64,000 bases of DNA from an uncultured Ilyobacter sp. (lineage in GTDB: Bacteria > Fusobacteriota > Fusobacteriia > Fusobacteriales > Fusobacteriaceae). The notes below the pieces were generated by a model that saw nothing but the letters and a program-made list of their open reading frames with translations, was not told the origin of the DNA and did no database searches. The DNA is taken from positions 744,001-808,000 of the forward strand of contig NZ_OY764866.1 of NCBI RefSeq assembly GCF_963668515.1, given 5' to 3'. A program made the position numbers and the translations under genes. Positions 50,881 to 59,133 of this stretch are shown here, in pieces; position 1 is the stretch's first letter, and each line of letters opens with the position of its first letter.

Positions 50881-51264
50881 ATGAAAATCGATCTTAATAA
50901 TTTTTCACCTAAAATACTGAACTTTTCATGGGGAGTCATGGAAATAGAGGGATACGGGCAAGGAAAGGATTTTAAACTATATCCAGGCGGTGCCAGACCC
51001 TGGGACTGGTCTGAGACAGGGACAGAACACTCACCTGGTATACAACCGGCAGATGTAAAAGAGCTCATAGACATGGGGTGCCAAGTGGTTGTACTCTCTA
51101 AAGGAGTGTATTCAAGCCTAGAAGTAATGGATTCAACCATAGAGCTACTAGAAAAGCATAATATCAAATATCATATCCTTGATACCAGAAAGGCTGTTGA
51201 GCTCTATAATAAATTAGCAGGTGAAAATCTTCGTATAGGGGGATTATTTCATTCTACCTGCTAG
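50881..51264 (+). CDS. Mth938-domain protein (DUF498)
   Basis: A 127-residue single-domain protein. GKDFKLYPGGARPWDWSETGT and PGIQPADVKEL (in pieces) with VVLSKGVYSSLEV match the Mth938/AAMDC fold found from archaea to animals. No enzymatic function is established. It starts 20 bases after the SixA-like gene, behind AAAGGAG, so the two are likely cotranscribed. Confidence 0.82.
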   Translation: MKIDLNNFSPKILNFSWGVMEIEGYGQGKDFKLYPGGARPWDWSETGTEHSPGIQPADVKELIDMGCQVVVLSKGVYSSLEVMDSTIELLEKHNIKYHILDTRKAVELYNKLAGENLRIGGLFHSTC

Positions 51265-51307
51265 TTCACACTCAAGTTTACTTTTAATACATAATTTTTC
51301 ACTAAAT

Positions 51308-51348
51308 AAAATGCCACAAGATTCCATAAAGCTTTTGTGTGGCATTTT
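51308..51348. terminator. Bidirectional terminator
   Basis: An 11-bp perfect stem (51308-51318 with 51338-51348), A-rich then T-rich, lies between the rightward Mth938 gene and the leftward corA gene. Confidence 0.82.
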
Positions 51349-51359
51349 ATTTACATTAT

Positions 51360-52424
51360 TTAAAGCCATTTTTTCTTTCTGAAAAAAGCTATAAGACCTA
51401 CAAAAATAAAAATCATAAAGATAATCAGAATAGGATAACCCAGCTTAAACTTCAGTTCAGGCATATATTCAAAATTCATCCCATAGATACCTGCAATAAA
51501 GGTAAGGGGTATAAAAATAGTTGCGATAATAGTGAGGGTTTTCATTATTTCATTCATTCTGTTGCTTATCCCTGTCATATAAAGCTCAAAAATATTGCCT
51601 AAAGAATCCCTCAGACCCTCCATCAAATCTATTATCTGAAGTGTATGGTCATAGAGATCACGGATGTAGAGTTTGGTATCTTCATTCAGCATAATAGATT
51701 CATTTTTTTCCAACTTTCCCACAGCATCTCTCAAGGGCCAAAGGTCTCTTTTCATGCTGTTCAGATAAACTCTTATTTTTTGCAACCTTTCAACTAAATC
51801 AGGTTTCAGTCTGTCAAGAACATCAGTATTCAACTCCTCAAGCCTGTTATCGTACTCTTCTAAGATCAAAAAGTAATTGTCTATTATAGTGTCTAAGAGA
51901 GAGTAAAATAAATAGTCTGCTTTCTTTTTTCTCAGTCTGCCTTTGGAATTTACGATCCTGTCCCTTATTATGTCAAAGACATCCCCTTCACGCTCTTGAA
52001 AGGATATCACAACTCCCTCTTTGAGTATCAGGCTCACCTGTTCCTCCTCTATTCTCTCATTTCCCTTAGAAGCACCCATCATTTTTAAAACCATAAAAAG
52101 GTAGTCTTCTGACTCCTCAATTTTTGGTCTCTGAGAAGTATGAAGAATATCTTCTAAAATAAGTGAATGAACATTAAATTTTTCACCAATTTTTTCCATA
52201 AATCCTATATCTGTTAATCCAAAAATATTTATCCATACAACTTTGTTATCTGCTGCATTTAGATTACTTATATCTGATGCGCTGTAGTTTAAAACCTGGC
52301 ATTCTTTTTCATCATAAACAAAATATTCTATACTAATTTTTTCAGAAGTTTTATCTCCTGTATAAAGAAGGGTTCCAGGCGGGACTCCTACTTTTTTTAT
52401 CTTCTTTTTCGAACCTTTCCCCAT
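51360..52424 (-). CDS. corA: CorA family magnesium/cobalt channel
   Basis: A 354-residue channel protein. A large acidic cytoplasmic domain (LILEDILHTSQRPKIEE, LFYSLLDTIIDNYF) is followed by the long stalk helix and two C-terminal membrane spans. The selectivity motif YGMNFEYMPEL lies between them (around residue 315). ATG 52424 with AAAGGGGAT is preferred over an in-frame TTG at 52442. It moves Mg2+ and can carry Co2+ and Ni2+, so it could supply cobalt to the corrin pathway; that link is inference. Confidence 0.93.
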   Translation of the reverse strand: MGKGSKKKIKKVGVPPGTLLYTGDKTSEKISIEYFVYDEKECQVLNYSASDISNLNAADNKVVWINIFGLTDIGFMEKIGEKFNVHSLILEDILHTSQRPKIEESEDYLFMVLKMMGASKGNERIEEEQVSLILKEGVVISFQEREGDVFDIIRDRIVNSKGRLRKKKADYLFYSLLDTIIDNYFLILEEYDNRLEELNTDVLDRLKPDLVERLQKIRVYLNSMKRDLWPLRDAVGKLEKNESIMLNEDTKLYIRDLYDHTLQIIDLMEGLRDSLGNIFELYMTGISNRMNEIMKTLTIIATIFIPLTFIAGIYGMNFEYMPELKFKLGYPILIIFMIFIFVGLIAFFRKKKWL

Positions 52425-52540
52425 ATTTTCATCCCCTTTCAAAATTCAAACCACAAAACTATATTTGAAAACTAAGTCTAATTCCTGTAAAAAGGTCATT
52501 TTTTTATTTTTGGGGATGAATTATTGAATTTACAAGCACT

Positions 52541-52717
52541 GTTACTTTTCTCTTGACAGAAAAGTAACCAAAAGGTCAAGAATTTTCAAATGTCTAGTGA
52601 GTAGATATTTCTTTTAACGCCTTTATGAGCTACAGTCCTCGGTTCCCTGCGGAACTTATTCTGTAGGACGGCTGAGTGCAGGTTCTTTCCTGTATAAGCC
52701 CTGCGACTTGAAAATTC
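52541..52717. other. Structured non-coding block with several nested stems
   Basis: GTTACTTTTCT (52541-52551) pairs with AGAAAAGTAAC (52558-52568). GAATTTTCAA (52580-52589) pairs with TTGAAAATTC (52708-52717), enclosing a core in which CTACAG (52630-52635) pairs with CTGTAG (52661-52666), GTTCC pairs with GGAAC around a CTGC loop (52642-52655), and GCAGG (52678-52682) pairs with CCTGC (52700-52704). The core is richer in G+C than its surroundings. It may be a mobile intergenic element or an RNA. Confidence 0.55.
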
Positions 52718-52760
52718 AAAAAATCTTCTCTATGAAACTCTTCTCCTGTCTCTGTGTCTT

Positions 52761-52849
52761 CTGTGACCAAAAGGTTTTATCCTTATTCGTGTTAATTTCC
52801 CTATCTTTTATTAGTGTCCATTCGTGATAAAATCTTTTGACTTTAATAT
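52761..52849. repeat. 89-bp ATTCGTG repeat, copy A
   Basis: Begins CTGTGACC and matches copy B, 120 bases downstream, at 85 of 89 positions. Arms 52769-52781 and 52826-52838 pair over 13 bp with one G-U, enclosing two GTG-type cores. Confidence 0.85.
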
Positions 52850-52880
52850 CGCTCTCCTCCGTGATACTCTCTTCTTTTCT

Positions 52881-52969
52881 CTGTGACCAAAAGCTTTTGT
52901 CCTTATTCGTGTTAATTTCCCTATCTTTTATTAGTGTCCATTCGTGACAAAATCTTTTGACTCTAATAT
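52881..52969. repeat. 89-bp ATTCGTG repeat, copy B
   Basis: Exactly 120 bases after copy A. Its arms (52889-52901, 52946-52958) carry an A-to-G change on one side and a matching T-to-C change on the other, keeping the pair; one other position is mismatched. Confidence 0.85.
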
Positions 52970-53013
52970 TCCTGTAAATTCAGTAATTTATCCAGTAAAA
53001 TAAATATCGTGAT

Positions 53014-53053
53014 TAAAAAAAGCAAGGAAGGGACACGGGGGGTGTCCCTTCCT
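53014..53053 (-). terminator. Terminator of cstA
   Basis: On the minus strand a 12-bp perfect stem (53042-53053 with 53025-53036) with a C-rich loop is followed by seven U (53014-53020). Confidence 0.85.
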
Positions 53054-53125
53054 CATTTTGGTTGTAAATGGAAATTTTTAAAGGTCTATGTAAAGTTCCA
53101 TAAGAACTGTACACCAATGTATTTT

Positions 53126-54529
53126 CTACGCAACTTCTCCCACAGGCTGAGTACTTCTCTTCTTTAGGAAAAGAACCAGTGAAGCTAATGCAAATACTAT
53201 TCCTACAGGATATCCCACTGAAGTAGGTAATGTTAGTCCCTCAGGTGCAATAATTATATATGTGGTAACAACTGCAGTCATAAATGTAGCTGGTACTGCT
53301 GAAATCCAGAAGTTCTTTCCTCTCTGAGCTAAATAAACTGATCCAGCCCATAAAACTATAGTAGCGAGTGTCTGGTTTGACCATGCAAAATATCTCCAGA
53401 TGATCCCAAAATCCATGAAGCAGAGTGCGATACCGACTGCAAATAACGGCAGTGCTATAAGAAATCTATTTTTTATAGGTCCTTGTTTGAAATTTGTAGC
53501 ATCTGCAATTGCCAGCCTAGCACTTCTAAATGCTGTATCTCCAGATGTTATTGGACAAGCCACTACTCCTAAAAGTGCAAGAGCTCCACCGACTTTTCCT
53601 AGCATGGAATTAGATATTGTATTTACTACCACTCCTGCTGAACCTGCTCCTGCAAGTCCTTCAGTTCCTCCAAAGAAAGTCATGGCGGCTGCTGCCCAGA
53701 TAAGAGCTATAATCCCTTCTGCTATCATAGAACCAAAGAATACTCTTTTACCCTCTTTTTCATTTTTTATACATCTAGCCATCAGTGGAGACTGAGTAGC
53801 GTGGAATCCAGATATAGCTCCACAGGCTATTGTTATAAAGAGGAATGGATAAAACGGTGTTCCCTTAGGATTTAAATTTTGAAGTGTTAATTCCGGAATC
53901 TGATATCCTTTTACAAATAGTCCAACTGCTATACCTAGTCCCATTATAATCAAAGATGCACCAAATATTGGATAAACCTTACCGATTAATTTGTCTACCG
54001 GAAGTACAGTAGCTATTACATAATAAATTATGATAATTCCAACCCAAGTCATTTTACTAATTCCGGGCAGGATACTTGTCAATATTCCTGCAGGACCTAC
54101 TACAAACACCACTCCTACTAGCACAAGCAAAACAACTGAGAACACTCTCATTACATTTTTTGCACTGGTACCAAGATATTTACCTACTATCTCGGCGATT
54201 GTAGCTCCATCATGTCTCAGAGAAAGCATACCCGCTAAGTAATCATGTACTGAACCTGCAAAGATACATCCAAATACAATCCACAGAAACGCAGCCGGTC
54301 CCCAAAGAGCTCCTGCAACTGCACCAAATATAGGCCCTAATCCAGCAATATTTAGGAACTGTATAAGGAAAGCTTTTTTCCAGTCAAGCTCAACATAATC
54401 AACACCATCTGCCAGCTTTGTAGCCGGGGTAGAATTGTTTTCATCAATTCCGAAAGCATTTTCGACTATTTTTCCATAGATAAAATAACCACCAATCAGA
54501 ACTACCAGGGCAATTAAAAAAGTTATCAT
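53126..54529 (-). CDS. cstA: CstA-family carbon-starvation peptide/pyruvate transporter
   Basis: A 467-residue inner-membrane protein with about twelve to thirteen hydrophobic spans. LNIAGLGPIFGAVAGALWGPAAFLWIVFG (in pieces), GSVHDYLAGMLSLRHDGATIAEIVGKYLG (in pieces) and CPITSGDTAFRSARLAIAD are CstA signatures. It is the short form of the family, which also includes 700-residue members. Members import peptides or pyruvate at carbon starvation. GGAGG precedes ATG 54529, and TATAAT on the minus strand lies at 54581-54586. Confidence 0.92.
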   Translation of the reverse strand: MITFLIALVVLIGGYFIYGKIVENAFGIDENNSTPATKLADGVDYVELDWKKAFLIQFLNIAGLGPIFGAVAGALWGPAAFLWIVFGCIFAGSVHDYLAGMLSLRHDGATIAEIVGKYLGTSAKNVMRVFSVVLLVLVGVVFVVGPAGILTSILPGISKMTWVGIIIIYYVIATVLPVDKLIGKVYPIFGASLIIMGLGIAVGLFVKGYQIPELTLQNLNPKGTPFYPFLFITIACGAISGFHATQSPLMARCIKNEKEGKRVFFGSMIAEGIIALIWAAAAMTFFGGTEGLAGAGSAGVVVNTISNSMLGKVGGALALLGVVACPITSGDTAFRSARLAIADATNFKQGPIKNRFLIALPLFAVGIALCFMDFGIIWRYFAWSNQTLATIVLWAGSVYLAQRGKNFWISAVPATFMTAVVTTYIIIAPEGLTLPTSVGYPVGIVFALASLVLFLKKRSTQPVGEVA

Positions 54530-55107
54530 TTTTTTACCTCCATCTTTATTAAATTTATTTTTAATATTTCTTATATTGGAATTATACCCTTAATATAGGA
54601 ACATAATAAACGAAGATGACTCAAAAGCATTTAAATTAACATGAAATGCAGAATAACGTCATGAACTGCAAGAAGGATTTTGCAATAAAGAGTTTTTTTA
54701 TAGAACTTTACGTTTTTTTTTAGGATTTTAAATACTGTTTAAGAATAGTCGTGACAGTGTTATTCTCAGTTAATTTATAAAAACTCTAGCTTTTTATTGT
54801 CAGATACATTTTATTGAGATTTTAACCAATTATGAAAGTTAATATTTTCACTTAATCTTGGTCAAGTTTTAAAAATCACACTTTTAACAGGAAATTTCCC
54901 TTTATTAATGAATGGTAATTCTTTTTTAAAAGCCTAAATTTAATGTTTTATGATTTGAAAAAATAATTTTAAATAAAAATTTTTTAAACAGATCTATCAC
55001 TTAGTGAAAGTTTGGTCCAACACAAAATTTATTTTTTAAAAAAAGTTTAAAATTCTATTCTTTTAACAACTCCTGTAATTTTATGAATGTGAAATAAATA
55101 TCTAATA
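54530..55107. other. Divergent intergenic region between cstA and nadA
   Basis: Very AT-rich, with no supported ORF or RNA gene. The cstA -10 box (minus strand) is at 54581-54586. Small palindromes such as CTTGGTCAAG (54856-54865) and CACTTAGTG (54999-55007) could be protein sites, but nothing ties them to a regulator. Confidence 0.45.
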
Positions 55108-55136
55108 TTGAAATATATTTTTTCTGGTGTTAACAT
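55108..55136 (+). promoter_or_regulatory. Candidate nadABC promoter
   Basis: TTGAAA (55108-55113) and TAACAT (55131-55136) are 17 bases apart, 40 bases before the nadA start. The -10 match is only moderate. Confidence 0.4.
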
Positions 55137-55175
55137 TCCTACATAGGTCAATGATTTCAGAGGGGGAAAACAATT

Positions 55176-56093
55176 TTGGATATAATAGAAAAAATTAAAA
55201 AATTAAAAAAAGAGAAAAATGCTGTCGTTTTAGCTCATTATTATCAGAGGGGAGAGATACAGGATATTGCAGATTATGTAGGTGATTCTTTTTATCTGGC
55301 TCAGGTTGGAAAAGAATCAGAGGCAGAAATAGTTGTGTTTTGTGGAGTCCGTTTCATGGCTGAAAGTGCTAAAATTCTTTCACCTGAAAAAACTGTGCTG
55401 TTTCCATGTTACACAGAGGCTCCATGCTGCATGGAATATATGGCAACTCCTGAGGAGATACTACAATACAAGGAAAGGTATCCTGATGTGAAAGTGGTGA
55501 CATATGTAAACTCCTCTAGTGCTGTAAAGACAGTTTCTGATGTATGCTGTACATCTTCTAGTGTCGAAAACATAATAAATAACCTAGATTCAGAAGAGAT
55601 ACTCTTTGTTCCTGATAGAAACCTGGCTAGCTATGTACAGGAACAGATTCCACGCAAAAAAATAATTCCCTGGGAGGGATGCTGTAATATACACGACGCA
55701 GTAAGAGTCTCAGATATAGAAAAAGCACTGGCTAAAAATGGAAAAGATCTAATCATAGCAGCCCATCCGGAATGCAGGAAAGATGTGAGAGATATGGCCC
55801 ATTATGTAGGAAGCACCAGTGGAATACTAACTTATGTTAAAAAGAGTAACAGTAAAAGATTTTTGATAGTCACAGAAAAAGGAATAAATCATCAACTGAG
55901 AAAAGATAACCCTGACAAAGAGTTCTTTTTCCCTCCAATGCTTTGCAAGGCCATGAAGAAGATATTTCCTGAAACAATTCTAGAATCTCTTGAGACAATG
56001 AATGGAGAGATTATATTAGATGATGAAACAGTCACTAAGGCTGCAAAGGCTCTTAATAACATGCTTTTATTTTCAAGACCACGAGGTGAGTAA
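55176..56093 (+). CDS. nadA: Quinolinate synthase
   Basis: A 305-residue [4Fe-4S] enzyme that condenses iminoaspartate with dihydroxyacetone phosphate to quinolinate, oxygen-sensitive as suits an anaerobe. AHYYQRGEIQDIADYVGDSF, VFCGVRFMAESAKIL, and cysteines in FPCYTEAPCCM, WEGCCNIHD and MLCKAMKKI supply the cluster ligands and the active site; the middle repeat HPECRKD is typical. The start is TTG 55176 behind AGAGGGGG. It is first of three NAD genes in pathway order A-B-C. Confidence 0.94.
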   Translation: MDIIEKIKKLKKEKNAVVLAHYYQRGEIQDIADYVGDSFYLAQVGKESEAEIVVFCGVRFMAESAKILSPEKTVLFPCYTEAPCCMEYMATPEEILQYKERYPDVKVVTYVNSSSAVKTVSDVCCTSSSVENIINNLDSEEILFVPDRNLASYVQEQIPRKKIIPWEGCCNIHDAVRVSDIEKALAKNGKDLIIAAHPECRKDVRDMAHYVGSTSGILTYVKKSNSKRFLIVTEKGINHQLRKDNPDKEFFFPPMLCKAMKKIFPETILESLETMNGEIILDDETVTKAAKALNNMLLFSRPRGE

Positions 56094-56094
56094 T

Positions 56095-57363
56095 TTGAAG
56101 ACAGATGTATTGATAGTAGGTACTGGTATAGGGGGACTTTACACGGCACTAAACTTAAATGATGAACTAAATATCACCATCGTAACAAATTCTAAGATAA
56201 GGGACTGCAACTCCTATCTGGCTCAAGGAGGGATAACCACAATAATGCCCGGTGATGAACTCTCCTTTATTGAGGATACATTAGCTGCAGGACATCATAA
56301 AAATAATCATGAAACTTTGGGAATGGTGGCTGGAGAGTCCTGGAAAAATATACAAACTTTGATTGATATGGGAGCTGAATTCCAAAGGGATGAAAAGGGA
56401 GATCTGAAATTTACAAAAGAAGCCGCCCACAGTAAGAGCAGAATCCTTTTTCAGGGATCCGAAACCGGTAAAATGATCATGGAAACTTTAATTAAAAGCA
56501 TTGAAAAAACAAAAAATATAACCCTCCTTGAGGAGAGTGAACTTTTGGATCTAAAAATATCCGACAACTCAGTCCACGGTGGAATTTTCAGAAATAAAAA
56601 TAAAAACTTTTCAGTGGACTCAAAAATAGCGGTTCTGGCAACAGGAGGTATAGGGGGACTCTTTAAAAATTCCACCAATCACGAGAACATAAAAGGAATC
56701 GCCCTAGCTCTGGCTAACCGACATAATATAAAAACAAAAGATGTGGAGTATATTCAACTGCATCCTACGGCACTAGACAATCCTAGCAGCAAAAGGTTAT
56801 TTTTACTTTCTGAAGCCCTGAGAGGTGAAGGTGCTGTCATTAGAGATGCCAGCGGAGAAAGATTTGTAGATGAGCTCCTACCAAGGGACAAAGTAACTGA
56901 ATCCATTATAAAAAGGAGAAACGAAAATAATACTCAGATATATTTAGATGTCACCGCTCTTGACTCTGACTATATCAAAAATAGATTTAAGGGTATATAT
57001 AATGAGTGCTTTGAAAGAGGCTATGATATAACTTCAGACCTTATTCCCATAAGTCCGGCACAACATTATTTCATGGGAGGAGTAAAAACAACTCTTACTG
57101 GAAGATCAAGCTGTCAGCACCTCTACGTGGTAGGAGAGGCTGCTTGTACAGGACTACACGGAAAAAACCGTCTAGCCAGCAACTCTCTTTTAGAAGCTTT
57201 GGTTTTCGGAAGAAAGGCCGCTTCTGATATTAATACTTGTATCGAGGATATAACTTTGATAGAAAACCCAGCATATGAAGATGAGTGGTTCCCAGAAAAA
57301 GCTGCAAGAGAAATTATAATTAAACACAGAGGAGATTTGAAAAATGAATTACGTCATTATTGA
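56095..57363 (+). CDS. nadB: L-aspartate oxidase, short form
   Basis: A 423-residue FAD enzyme that oxidises aspartate to iminoaspartate for NadA. VLIVGTGIGGLYTAL is the FAD-binding motif; LAQGGITTI, HPTALDNPS, LRGEGAVIRDASGERF, and the late GEAACTGLHGKNRLASNSLLEALVFG (in pieces) are family blocks. It ends soon after the FAD domain and lacks the helical C-terminal domain of the 530-residue enzyme. TTG 56095 is the likely start, two bases after the nadA stop, with AGGTGAG overlapping that stop. In anaerobes fumarate is the usual electron acceptor. Confidence 0.92.
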   Translation: MKTDVLIVGTGIGGLYTALNLNDELNITIVTNSKIRDCNSYLAQGGITTIMPGDELSFIEDTLAAGHHKNNHETLGMVAGESWKNIQTLIDMGAEFQRDEKGDLKFTKEAAHSKSRILFQGSETGKMIMETLIKSIEKTKNITLLEESELLDLKISDNSVHGGIFRNKNKNFSVDSKIAVLATGGIGGLFKNSTNHENIKGIALALANRHNIKTKDVEYIQLHPTALDNPSSKRLFLLSEALRGEGAVIRDASGERFVDELLPRDKVTESIIKRRNENNTQIYLDVTALDSDYIKNRFKGIYNECFERGYDITSDLIPISPAQHYFMGGVKTTLTGRSSCQHLYVVGEAACTGLHGKNRLASNSLLEALVFGRKAASDINTCIEDITLIENPAYEDEWFPEKAAREIIIKHRGDLKNELRHY

Positions 57364-58183
57364 TGATATAATAAAAAATGCTCTCTTAGAGGACAGAGTT
57401 TATGATGATATTACCACAGAAAGTATAACTTCTCCAGACAGTCAGGCAGAAGTTGACTTAATAGCAAAAGAGCATGGAAAGATCTGCGGATTAAATGTTT
57501 TTTCACGAGTTTTTCAAATTCTGGGAGATGTAGATATAAATTTTCTCAAAAAAGAGGGAGAGCTTGTAAAAAAAGGAGAGATTATAGCCAAGCTTAGGGG
57601 AAGTACTAAAATCCTTTTATCTGGAGAAAGGGTGGCGCTGAATCTCCTGCAGAGGATGTCCGGAATAGCCACTGCAGCATATAACGCTTCTGAAATACTA
57701 AAAGAATACGGGATAAAAGTATTGGACACCAGAAAAACAACACCAGGACTAAGGTACCTTGAAAAATATTCTGTCCTCACAGGAGGCGGGTTCAACCACC
57801 GTTTTGATCTGTCAGATATGGCCATGGTAAAGGATAATCACATTTTAGCCGCTGGAGGTATCAAAAATGCCGTCCAAATGATAAGAAAAAGACATCCTTT
57901 TATAAAAAAAATTGAGGTGGAGGCTGAAAACTTGGAGCAAGTAAAGGAAGCTGTCGAAGCAAAAGCAGATATCATTATGCTAGACAATATGGGGGATGAG
58001 CTTCTCAAGGAGTGCATCGGTTACATCAAGGGCCGAGCCATTATAGAGGTATCTGGAAACATGGATGCAACCCGGCTTCAAAATTTGAAGAAACTTAAAA
58101 TAGATTATGTTTCAATGGGGAAGCTGACTCACTCTGTAAAAGCTTTAGATATAAGTATGAAAAACCTTAAAATTATAAAATAA
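57344..58183 (+). CDS. nadC: Nicotinate-nucleotide pyrophosphorylase (quinolinate phosphoribosyltransferase)
   Basis: A 279-residue enzyme that turns quinolinate and PRPP into nicotinate mononucleotide. LALNLLQRMSGIAT-like VALNLLQRMSGIATAAY, LDTRKTTPGLRYLEKYSV, GGGFNHRFDLSDMAMVKDNH and IEVEAENLEQV carry the substrate-binding Arg, Lys and His residues. Length is normal. It overlaps nadB by 20 bases, so the three genes form a coupled de novo NAD operon. Confidence 0.95.
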   Translation: MNYVIIDDIIKNALLEDRVYDDITTESITSPDSQAEVDLIAKEHGKICGLNVFSRVFQILGDVDINFLKKEGELVKKGEIIAKLRGSTKILLSGERVALNLLQRMSGIATAAYNASEILKEYGIKVLDTRKTTPGLRYLEKYSVLTGGGFNHRFDLSDMAMVKDNHILAAGGIKNAVQMIRKRHPFIKKIEVEAENLEQVKEAVEAKADIIMLDNMGDELLKECIGYIKGRAIIEVSGNMDATRLQNLKKLKIDYVSMGKLTHSVKALDISMKNLKIIK

Positions 58184-58297
58184 AATTCACCTTTTTTCTT
58201 TTGACAGAAAATAGTCATTTTTTCTAACTCCTTAACTTAATTGACCTTTACGTGTTATAATCAAAGGAAAGGTTTCATTAAAAAAGAGGTGAAAAAG

Positions 58298-59086
58298 ATG
58301 CGACTATTGATAGTTATTATATCTATAATCCTCACAGGTTGTAGTATGGTCAACTATGAAGTGGACAACATAACTTACAATGCTAAAGGGAAAAATCAGA
58401 GAATAAAATTTATAATCCTGCATTACACCGCATGTGACGATAAAATATCTATAAAGACCCTGACAAAGGAAAATGTGAGTTCTCATTATCTTATAACGAC
58501 TCTCAGATGGGATCCTATATTTCAGCTTGTTTCTGAAAATGAAAGAGCCTGGCACGCAGGATTTAGCAGTTTCCACGGGAGAACCAACCTTAATGATACC
58601 TCAATAGGGATAGAGATCGTAAATCTAGGAGTTTCAGACGCAGAGGGTGAATTGATACTCCACCCTTTTGAAGAATCCCAGATAAGAAAAACAGCCTACT
58701 TATTAAAAAAAATATCTAAAAAATATAAGATCGAACCTACAAATATCCTAGGACACTCAGATATAGCCCCAGGACGGAAAATAGATCCAGGACCTATGTT
58801 TCCTTGGGAAAGGTTATACACGGAGTTTGGTATAGGGGCCTGGTATGACACTGCAGACTATAATTTTTATTATGATTCTGCCATATTTGATATCTATTCT
58901 ATAGAGGATATACAGTCTGAATTCAAAAAATACGGTTACGATATGGAAATCTCAGGCGAATGGAATGAGAACGAAAAAAATGTTCTGAAAGCTTTTCAGA
59001 TGCACTTCAGACCTAAAAATGTAAATGGCGAGATAGATTTAGAAACTTTTGCCATAATAAAAGCTCTCAATCATAAGTACCGGTAA
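58298..59086 (+). CDS. AmiD-like N-acetylmuramoyl-L-alanine amidase lipoprotein
   Basis: A 262-residue cell-wall hydrolase. The lipoprotein signal ends ILTGC (Cys14), so it should be anchored to a membrane facing the periplasm. The Amidase_2 domain has the zinc ligands in ILHYTACDD, RAWHAGFSSFHGR and LGHSDIAPGRKIDPGPMFPW. A C-terminal peptidoglycan-binding-like domain follows (about 195-262). AAGAGGTG precedes ATG 58298; the open frame upstream of it has no ribosome site. It cleaves the amide between MurNAc and the stem peptide. Confidence 0.9.
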   Translation: MRLLIVIISIILTGCSMVNYEVDNITYNAKGKNQRIKFIILHYTACDDKISIKTLTKENVSSHYLITTLRWDPIFQLVSENERAWHAGFSSFHGRTNLNDTSIGIEIVNLGVSDAEGELILHPFEESQIRKTAYLLKKISKKYKIEPTNILGHSDIAPGRKIDPGPMFPWERLYTEFGIGAWYDTADYNFYYDSAIFDIYSIEDIQSEFKKYGYDMEISGEWNENEKNVLKAFQMHFRPKNVNGEIDLETFAIIKALNHKYR

Positions 59087-59133
59087 CCTTTCACTTTCGG
59101 ACAAAGAGTAATTTCTACTGATGGAGGTTTATT

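Noticed and set aside
52761..52969. CRISPR array
   Set aside because: There are only two units, the repeat is 89 bp and the 31-bp spacer is not flanked by further copies; no cas genes are present.
54856..55007. Operator sites for cstA or nadA in small palindromes
   Set aside because: CTTGGTCAAG and CACTTAGTG are short, occur once each, and do not match the two Crp-type palindromes at 15.5 and 19.4 kb.
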